In this document: piece by piece, positions 59,598 to 64,000 of the stretch
How the letters are laid out: the number at the start of each line of letters is the position of its first letter
Position numbering within the stretch: position 1 is the stretch's first letter
Assembly (NCBI GenBank): GCA_016887485.1
Contig: CP069394.1
Location: 1,922,001 to 1,986,000 of the forward strand
DNA from: Chloroflexota bacterium
GTDB taxonomy: Bacteria; Chloroflexota; Anaerolineae; Anaerolineales; Anaerolineaceae
Direction of reading: 5' to 3'
DNA length: 64,000 nt
The notes under the pieces: generated by a model
Told to the model about the DNA's origin: nothing
What the model saw: the letters and a program-made list of their open reading frames with translations, nothing else
The model's database searches: none
Program-made: the position numbers and the translations under genes

Positions 59598-60958
59598 CAG
59601 GAGGCCTTCTTATCCTGGTTTTCTTCCAATAAGACCTTATCCTGCGCCTCACGCCACAGCCTCACACGCTCCTGCACCTGAGCTTCATAGCCCTGATCAG
59701 TGGGCTCGTAAAAATGCTTGCCCAGGACAGTGCTCGGGAGGTATTGCTGGGGCGTCCAGTGCCCTTCATGGCTGTGGGGGTAATCATAGCCTACGCCATG
59801 CCCCAGCCCCTTGGCATCGCGGCTGGAATCCATCAAATGAATCGGTACGGGGCCAACGCCATTATCCTCAATCTCTGCCAGAGCCGCATGATAGGCAAAG
59901 GCGGAATTGGATTTCGGTGCTGTTGCCAGATAGAGGGTCGCTTCCACTATCGGGAAAATCCCCTCAGGAAAGCCGATATATTCAAAGGCCTGTGCGGCAG
60001 CATTAGCCACCACCAGTCCCTGCGGGTCTGCCAGGCCAATGTCTTCACCGGCCAGGATGATCAGCCGCCGAAGGATAAAGCGTGGGTCCTCACCGGCGTG
60101 GAGCATCTTCGCCAGCCAGTAAACCGCCGCATCCGGGTCAGAGCCGCGCACGGATTTGATGAAGGCTGAGATGGTGTCATAATGGGCGTCATCGGTCTTA
60201 TCATAGAGCACCGCCCGCTTCTGGATCGACTCCTGAGCCACATCCAGTCCAATCCGGACCACACTGTCCTTATCCGGCGGTGTGGTTTCCACGGCCAATT
60301 CCAGGGCGTTGAGCACATTGCGGGCATCTCCCCCAGCCATGCGGGCCAGGTGTGCCAGGGCCTCCGGCGCCAGTTCAACTTTCAGTTTGCCGTAACCGCG
60401 CTCAGGGTCTTGCAGAGCACGCAGCATGATCGCTCGGATGTCCTCTTCGGTCAGGGAGTGCATCTCGAATACCCGTGAACGGGAAACAAGCGCTTTGATA
60501 ACGTCAAAATAGGGGTTCTGGGTTGTGGCGCCAATCAGGGTAACTAAACCACTCTCGACATGCGGGAGCAGGGCATCCTGTTGGGCTTTGTTCCAGCGAT
60601 GGACCTCGTCAATAAAAAGGATGGTCCGCCGCTGATAGAGCCGCCGGCGTTCGGTTGCCTCGGTGATCACCTTGCGCAGGTCAGCCACACCTGCCAGCAC
60701 GGCAGAAAGGCTTTCAAAATGTGCTTTGGTCAGGTTGGAGATGACCCTCGCCAGCGTGGTCTTTCCGGTGCCAGGGGGGCCATAGAGGATGATCGAGGAA
60801 AAGAGCCTGTCAGCCTGGATAGCCCGGCGCAGCAGACGACCTTCCCCTATGATGTGATCCTGGCCAACAATCTCATCCAGGATCTGCGGCCGCATTCGGT
60901 CTGCCAGGGGGGCTTCTTGCTGCATTCGTTCTTCGAGGGCATGGTCAAATAGATCCAT
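59597..60958 (-). CDS. rarA: Replication-associated recombination protein A (RarA/MgsA)
   Basis: 453 residues. AAA+ ATPase with Walker [18 protein letters not shown], Walker [21 protein letters not shown], sensor 1 LIGATTQNP and the C-terminal tetramerisation domain ([47 protein letters not shown]). RarA acts at stalled replication forks with SSB. A separate transcription start is likely in 60959-61040, but no convincing promoter was seen. Confidence 0.95.
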   Translation of the reverse strand: MDLFDHALEERMQQEAPLADRMRPQILDEIVGQDHIIGEGRLLRRAIQADRLFSSIILYGPPGTGKTTLARVISNLTKAHFESLSAVLAGVADLRKVITEATERRRLYQRRTILFIDEVHRWNKAQQDALLPHVESGLVTLIGATTQNPYFDVIKALVSRSRVFEMHSLTEEDIRAIMLRALQDPERGYGKLKVELAPEALAHLARMAGGDARNVLNALELAVETTPPDKDSVVRIGLDVAQESIQKRAVLYDKTDDAHYDTISAFIKSVRGSDPDAAVYWLAKMLHAGEDPRFILRRLIILAGEDIGLADPQGLVVANAAAQAFEYIGFPEGIFPIVEATLYLATAPKSNSAFAYHAALAEIEDNGVGPVPIHLMDSSRDAKGLGHGVGYDYPHSHEGHWTPQQYLPSTVLGKHFYEPTDQGYEAQVQERVRLWREAQDKVLLEENQDKKAS

Positions 60959-61041
60959 GCGCTGATTTTACCATGTGGGGGTTAAACTTGGAACATTTGT
61001 TTTTATTTCGAGATGACTAATATGCTATCTTGATATTATTA

Positions 61042-61077
61042 AAAAGAATACAGAGTTCTCAACTATCAAGAACTCTG
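61042..61077 (-). terminator. Intrinsic terminator of the small membrane protein gene
   Basis: Minus-strand stem CAGAGTTCT / AGAACTCTG with a 9-nt loop, followed by TATTCTTTTT, about 50 nt after the stop codon of the 56-residue protein. Confidence 0.7.
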
Positions 61078-61127
61078 TGTATCTTCTAGCAGTGAATCTG
61101 GGCCAAATTCACTTGGTTACATTGAGT

Positions 61128-61298
61128 CTAAAGATCCTTCAAGTAAGTAGCGAGAGCAAGTAAAACAAAAGCAACTGCAACAAACCAAAACGCGTTTTCG
61201 CTAACAAATGGGATGCTCATAAATTGACCAAGGATACCGAGCACACCAACAACGACAGCAATCCACCAAGTAACTTTCTTAGGTGCTGAAAGCTTCAT
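61128..61298 (-). CDS. 56-residue membrane protein
   Basis: A short gene with AAGGAG 8 nt upstream of the ATG. The protein begins MKLSAPKKVTWWIAVVVGVL and ends ATYLKDL. It has two hydrophobic segments (WWIAVVVGVLGILGQFM and FWFVAVAFVLLALATYL) joined by a short loop, i.e. a helical hairpin. The positive N-terminus suggests both ends face the cytoplasm. It has its own promoter, 5' hairpin and terminator, so it is a single-gene unit. Function unknown. Confidence 0.75.
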   Translation of the reverse strand: MKLSAPKKVTWWIAVVVGVLGILGQFMSIPFVSENAFWFVAVAFVLLALATYLKDL

Positions 61299-61330
61299 TT
61301 TTAACTCCTTTTTTCATAACAAACATTTGC

Positions 61331-61370
61331 TAATACCATCCAGGCCCATGATAGTTCACTTATGGTATTA
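61331..61370. promoter_or_regulatory. Inverted repeat in the 5' untranslated region of the small membrane protein
   Basis: TAATACCAT (61331-61339) and ATGGTATTA (61362-61370) form a perfect 9-bp inverted repeat 22 nt apart. It lies between the promoter and the start codon: a regulator site or an RNA stem. Confidence 0.4.
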
Positions 61371-61375
61371 ATATC

Positions 61376-61405
61376 ATCTTAGCACATCTGCCATTTATTT
61401 ATCAA
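61376..61405 (-). promoter_or_regulatory. Promoter of the small membrane protein gene
   Basis: Minus strand TTGATA, 18-nt spacer, TAAGAT, about 80 nt upstream of the start codon. The remaining sequence 61406-61630 is AT-rich and shows no gene. Confidence 0.5.
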
Positions 61406-61630
61406 TAGGTATAGACAACTCTTATTTTTCTTAATTCGATGAACCCCAGGTTTCGTGCCTGCTATTATTCTAAAAATTCTCCAAGCAGAAATAACATTTC
61501 ACCTAAAATCAGCCTTCTGAACCTAAAAATTTTCAAGGAAAGCAATTTATGACTATTTAACCGATAAAGGGCCACGACCAGATCTCTTTTGTCAACAATA
61601 AGTATAGGTAAGGTCTTTTGAGGTGAAGAT

Positions 61631-62035
61631 CTAGTACCCCTTCTTCAAATCCACCTGGTTATCCAATGATAATCCCGTCAGATACCGGTTCAGGTTCTCC
61701 ACGAAAAGCTCAAAGGTCTAATCCTGCAAATGGCTGCTAAACCCTGAAACATGCGGGCTGATGATCACATTTTCCATATCCCACAATGGGCTATCTGCGG
61801 GCAGTGGTTCTTGCTCAAAGACATCCAACATCGCACCGGCGATTTTGCCAGTTTTCAGCGCTTCGATCAGTGCCGCCTCATCAACCAGCGCACCCCGACC
61901 CACGTTCACCAGATAAGCCGTTTCCTTCATCGCCTCAAAGGCTGGCGCGCCAAGGATATGATGGGTTTCTTCGGTCAGCGGCAGCGCCACCACCACAAAA
62001 TCACAGCTCGAGAGCATGCTGTTCATCGCTTCCAT
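61631..62035 (-). pseudogene. Partial duplicate of the D-2-hydroxyacid dehydrogenase gene, with a nonsense mutation
   Basis: The frame matches the C-terminal ~130 residues of the dehydrogenase at 63444-64000 with few changes (MEAMNSMLSSCDFVVVALPL against ...CDYVVVALPL). It carries a GAG-to-TAG change after GFSSHLQD, so translation would stop at 61718; sense resumes in frame and runs to a stop at 61631. The 5' side breaks off at the codon for MEAMN (about 62035), where homology ends. No ribosome site. I read it as a dead duplicate left by a tandem duplication or recombination. Confidence 0.85.
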
Positions 62036-62132
62036 GACAAAATTGGAACATATGTTTTGTTATGGAACAGTTTGCCTACAAGGGACTTTTTTGGGATCTT
62101 CTGTTCTTTCTCATCATATGGCGGTTTCCCCC

Positions 62133-62364
62133 ACTTACCCCGCCAGGGGGAAGATAAAGAACTTCATAGTCTCAACAAAATTTCGGTTATGTAGGTCACG
62201 CTAAAAGCGGGACAAATTCCATCTGGTGAGATTTTTTACAGCCATCTTCAAAACCCACAAATAAGGCTTCCCCTTGAGGGGAAGCTGGCTGCGGAGCAGA
62301 CTGATGAGGTGATAATTACCCCTCATCCAGCGTTTCACGCCACCTTCCCCGCCAGGGGGAAGGC
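62133..62364. repeat. Cluster of dispersed palindromic repeats
   Basis: The gap 62036-62413 holds CTTACCCCGCCAGGGGGAAG (62133-62153), a relative of the GGTCACGC...GCG(G)GAC palindrome (62191-62213), AGGCTTCCCCTTGAGGGGAAGC followed by GCTGCGGAGCAGACTGATGAGG (62263-62311), and CCTCATCCAGCG...CCACCTTCCCCGCCAGGGGGAAGGC (62320-62364). These match the elements at 38.59-38.85 kb in the same order. No gene is seen here. Confidence 0.75.
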
Positions 62365-62413
62365 GAAAGCCCAACCTGCCATATGGGCGGCTCACGGTGA
62401 CTGCCCACCCCCT

Positions 62414-62950
62414 TTATTGTTTTAGCGTATTTTTCAGCGCATTTATCCGATGGATCATCTTGATGATACTAAACATCATCAAAGAAAGAATGCACCACCA
62501 AACCACAAAAATAGCATTCATCAACCAACCAGTATCCCCTTCAATCATATTTCTTAAGTTTAAAGGTAAGAGGTAGATCGGGGTTAATATCACCAAGATT
62601 AGTAAAACTCTCCGGTATTTTTCTATCTTGCTGGTAACATCCGTGAAAATTTCAGCGTCCCCCTGACCGTCATCAAGTTTCCTGAAATATTGCCAACCAC
62701 CAAATTCTCCAATATGTTCCCAGCCGGCATCCGCAAATAGCTGGTAATAATCTTCATGATTCTGGTTTTGAGAAATGAAATCCAATCGGTAAAAACATTT
62801 CTGGGGTCGACCCTTTTTAAACTCATACCGGCCAAAGTAACCCGGCGAAACCAGATGAAGACCGCTTTTTGACATCTCTTCAAGCCAACGCTCTTCCTTA
62901 TCATCCTGCCAGGCCCAAAACCACTTATGTTCAACAACTCTCTCCGCCAT
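62414..62950 (-). CDS. DUF2812-domain membrane protein
   Basis: About 178 residues from the ATG at 62950 (AAAAGGAAT upstream). The N-terminal ~115 residues are the DUF2812 domain (HKWFWAWQDDKEERWLEEMSKSGLHLVSPGYFGRYEFKKGRPQKCFYRLDF...YYQLFADAGWEHIGEFGGWQYFRK). Two membrane segments follow (VLLILVILTPIYLLPL and WLMNAIFVVWWCILSLMMFSII). Such proteins are commonly encoded next to PadR regulators, as here (4-nt gap), and are presumed to be controlled by them. Role unknown, perhaps an anti-sigma-like or envelope-stress function. Confidence 0.85.
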   Translation of the reverse strand: MAERVVEHKWFWAWQDDKEERWLEEMSKSGLHLVSPGYFGRYEFKKGRPQKCFYRLDFISQNQNHEDYYQLFADAGWEHIGEFGGWQYFRKLDDGQGDAEIFTDVTSKIEKYRRVLLILVILTPIYLLPLNLRNMIEGDTGWLMNAIFVVWWCILSLMMFSIIKMIHRINALKNTLKQ

Positions 62951-62954
62951 TTTA

Positions 62955-63284
62955 TTATTCCTTTTCCGGATCAATGTTTTTATCATAAAGCGCAATCATC
63001 ATTTCAAGTCGATCCCGTTGCGCCAACAAGACCTCCCGGCCCTTTGGCGTCAGCTGATAAACCTTGCGACGCCCCTCTTCCCGCACCATTTCAATCAATT
63101 TTTCCTTTTCCAGGTTCGAGAAAGCCCCATACAGAGTTCCTGGCCCGATGACAACCGAACTCTGGCTGACTTCTTCCACCATTTGCATGACGCCATAACC
63201 ATGCTGTGGGGTTAACAGCGCCAGCATTATGAAAAAGGTCGCCTCAGAGAGGGGCAGGAAATCCTTGTCTTGCGATTTTTGCAT
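62955..63284 (-). CDS. PadR-family transcriptional regulator
   Basis: About 109 residues from the ATG at 63284 (GGGAG upstream). Winged-helix core LSEATFFIMLALLTPQHGYGVMQMVEEVS, GPGTLYGAFSNLEKEKLIEMVREEGRRKVYQLTPKGREVL, and a short C-terminal dimerisation helix (PadR subfamily 2 length). The in-frame codons upstream to 63377 run through the operator and promoter and are not coding. It most likely represses its own promoter at 63349-63377 and so also the DUF2812 gene. Confidence 0.93.
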   Translation of the reverse strand: MQKSQDKDFLPLSEATFFIMLALLTPQHGYGVMQMVEEVSQSSVVIGPGTLYGAFSNLEKEKLIEMVREEGRRKVYQLTPKGREVLLAQRDRLEMMIALYDKNIDPEKE

Positions 63285-63304
63285 AATATCTCCCGTCGAA
63301 ATAG

Positions 63305-63349
63305 TATCGTTAATCGCTATAACGGTAATCGTTATAGCGATTAACGATA
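63305..63349. promoter_or_regulatory. Long perfect palindrome, probable PadR operator
   Basis: Two 19-bp arms (63305-63323, TATCGTTAATCGCTATAAC, and 63331-63349) are perfect inverted repeats around a 7-nt spacer GGTAATC. They cover the predicted transcription start of padR just downstream of its -10 box. PadR dimers bind inverted repeats; this site is longer than usual and may hold two dimers, since TAATCG and TATAAC-type sub-sites repeat within each arm. Confidence 0.8.
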
Positions 63350-63377
63350 TATTAGCAGATTCCACCCCTAATGTCAA
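63349..63377 (-). promoter_or_regulatory. Promoter of padR-DUF2812
   Basis: Minus strand TTGACA, 17-nt spacer, TAATAT, 65 nt upstream of the padR start codon. Near-consensus. The palindromic operator begins at the -10 box. Confidence 0.8.
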
Positions 63378-63385
63378 GGATTAAC

Positions 63386-63414
63386 AAAAAAGTGCGCTCA
63401 ACTCATGAGCGCAC
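63386..63414 (-). terminator. Intrinsic terminator of the hydroxyacid dehydrogenase gene
   Basis: Minus-strand stem GTGCGCTCA / TGAGCGCAC, loop of 5 nt, followed by TTTTTT, 30 nt after the stop codon at 63444. Confidence 0.9.
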
Positions 63415-63443
63415 CTTTAGTTAATTTAGTTGTGGGTTTGACG

Positions 63444-64000
63444 TCAATAGCCCTTCTTCAAATCCACCTGGTTATACAGCGATAATCCCGTCAAATAGCG
63501 GTTAAGGTTCTCCACGAAGAGCTCAAAGGTCTCATCCTGCAAATGACTACTAAACCCGGAAACATGCGGACTGATGAGCACATTTTCCATATCCCACAAT
63601 GGGCTATCTTCGGGCAGGGGTTCTTCCTCAAAGACATCTAACATAGCGCCGGTAATTTTGCCATCTTTCAACGCTTCGGTCAGTGCTGCCTCATCAATCA
63701 GCGCACCCCGGCCCACGTTCACCAGATACGCCGTCTCTTTCATCGCCTCAAAGGCTAACGAGCCAAGGATATGATGGGTTTTGCCGGTCAGGGGCAGCGC
63801 CACCACCACATAATCACAGCTCGAGAGCATACTGTTCATGGCTTCCATCGGGTAGAGCCGGGTAAAGAACTCACCTTGCGGGTCACCCATCCCCTCGGGC
63901 ATATAGCTCAGGTCCTCCGGGTGCATCACATCACGTTTGGCAGCCAAAATTTCCGCGCCAAAGGGCTGGAGCAAACGCGCCACCTGGCGGCCAATGCTGC
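63444..64000 (-). CDS. D-2-hydroxyacid dehydrogenase family protein (5' end outside window)
   Basis: The C-terminal ~185 residues are visible; the frame stays open to the window edge (SIGRQVARLLQPFGAEILAAKRD), so the start lies beyond. NAD-binding and catalytic features seen are SIGRQVA, VVVALPLTGKTHHILG, YLVNVGRGALIDEAALTEAL and GAMLDVFEEEPLPEDSPLWDMENVLISPHVSG (Glu and His of the catalytic triad). It reduces a 2-keto acid or oxidises a D-2-hydroxyacid; the substrate cannot be told. A decayed partial copy lies 1.8 kb downstream at 61631-62035. Confidence 0.88.
   Translation of the reverse strand, partial: SIGRQVARLLQPFGAEILAAKRDVMHPEDLSYMPEGMGDPQGEFFTRLYPMEAMNSMLSSCDYVVVALPLTGKTHHILGSLAFEAMKETAYLVNVGRGALIDEAALTEALKDGKITGAMLDVFEEEPLPEDSPLWDMENVLISPHVSGFSSHLQDETFELFVENLNRYLTGLSLYNQVDLKKGY

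Noticed and set aside
61631-64000. Direct repeats considered as ends of an insertion sequence
   Set aside because: The repeats are parts of a dehydrogenase gene, no transposase lies between them and no terminal inverted repeats were seen.
1-64000. tRNA, rRNA or tmRNA genes
   Set aside because: No intergenic segment shows the conserved T-loop or anticodon-arm pattern by eye; a covariance search could not be run.

Overview
The window reads as chromosomal DNA of a bacterium, most likely an anaerobic member of the Chloroflexota, class Anaerolineae. This is an inference from gene content: an FMN-riboswitch-controlled RibXYZ-type riboflavin ABC transporter, a ferredoxin-dependent 2-oxoacid oxidoreductase beside an NAD-linked 2-oxoacid dehydrogenase complex, a NurA/HerA/Rad50-like repair cassette, a GatCAB locus and an ECF sigma factor carrying a DUF5667-like C-terminus. 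No rRNA or tRNA gene is present to confirm it. Base composition looks even, with dense coding and short intergenic gaps, and I see no prophage, CRISPR array or intact insertion sequence.

Layout. 1-2.1 kb: end of an FtsX-type ABC permease and its ATPase. 2.2-4.9 kb (minus): four-gene 2-oxoacid:ferredoxin oxidoreductase operon. 4.9-6.2 kb: a decayed stretch with two copies of the 3' end of one membrane-protein gene and the N-terminal part of a LarA-like gene. 6.2-9.4 kb (minus): HEFVH-motif protein, proA, proB. 9.6-13.2 kb (plus): thiolase, two small proteins, sigma/anti-sigma-like fusion. 13.3-16.9 kb (minus): surface polysaccharide genes (flippase, epimerase, nucleotide-sugar dehydrogenase). 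17.0-32.3 kb (minus): housekeeping genes (uracil-DNA glycosylase, RimI, TsaB, TsaE, glycolipid synthase, acyltransferase, PrsW, a thioredoxin-cyclophilin lipoprotein fusion, thymidylate kinase, R3H ATPase, PdxT/PdxS, an ABC-2 exporter with an exported zinc-ribbon protein, a SpoU methyltransferase). 32.5-33.3 kb (minus): a protein faintly resembling IS200-type transposases. 33.6-38.4 kb (plus): E1alpha, E1beta, E2 and E3 of a 2-oxoacid dehydrogenase complex. 38.9-45.0 kb (minus): NurA, a HAS-barrel-like protein, HerA and a short Rad50/SbcC. 45.1-47.9 kb (plus): riboflavin uptake operon. 48.0-49.9 kb: rsgA and an RNHCP-domain gene behind a long structured leader. 50.1-57.0 kb: gatC-gatA, two tandem sugar nucleotidyltransferases, an aminotransferase and gatB. 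57.0-61.0 kb (minus): sugar kinase, PPK2, phosphatase, RarA. 61.0-64.0 kb (minus): a 56-residue membrane protein, a hydroxyacid dehydrogenase pseudogene, DUF2812 and PadR, and the dehydrogenase from which the pseudogene was copied.

How it works together. Central carbon metabolism is represented by two parallel routes for oxidative decarboxylation of 2-oxoacids, one giving reduced ferredoxin and one giving NADH, plus a thiolase. Genome upkeep is represented by the repair cassette, RarA and a 4Fe-4S uracil-DNA glycosylase. Translation quality is represented by GatCAB, TsaB/TsaE, RimI and RsgA. Envelope building is represented by the polysaccharide genes, a diacylglycerol glycosyltransferase and PlsC.

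Most interesting. (1) The ~440-nt leader of rsgA has a near-consensus promoter, a 20-codon leader ORF, a terminator-like hairpin whose loop is complementary to codons of that ORF, a second look-alike hairpin, a further 11-nt long-range complement to the leader ORF, and a second small ORF overlapping rsgA. This looks like an undescribed translation-sensing attenuator. (2) The NurA/HAS/HerA/Rad50 cassette has no Mre11 and a palindrome inside its promoter. (3) The padR promoter carries an exceptionally long perfect palindrome. (4) Three families of dispersed palindromic repeats recur in the intergenic gaps.
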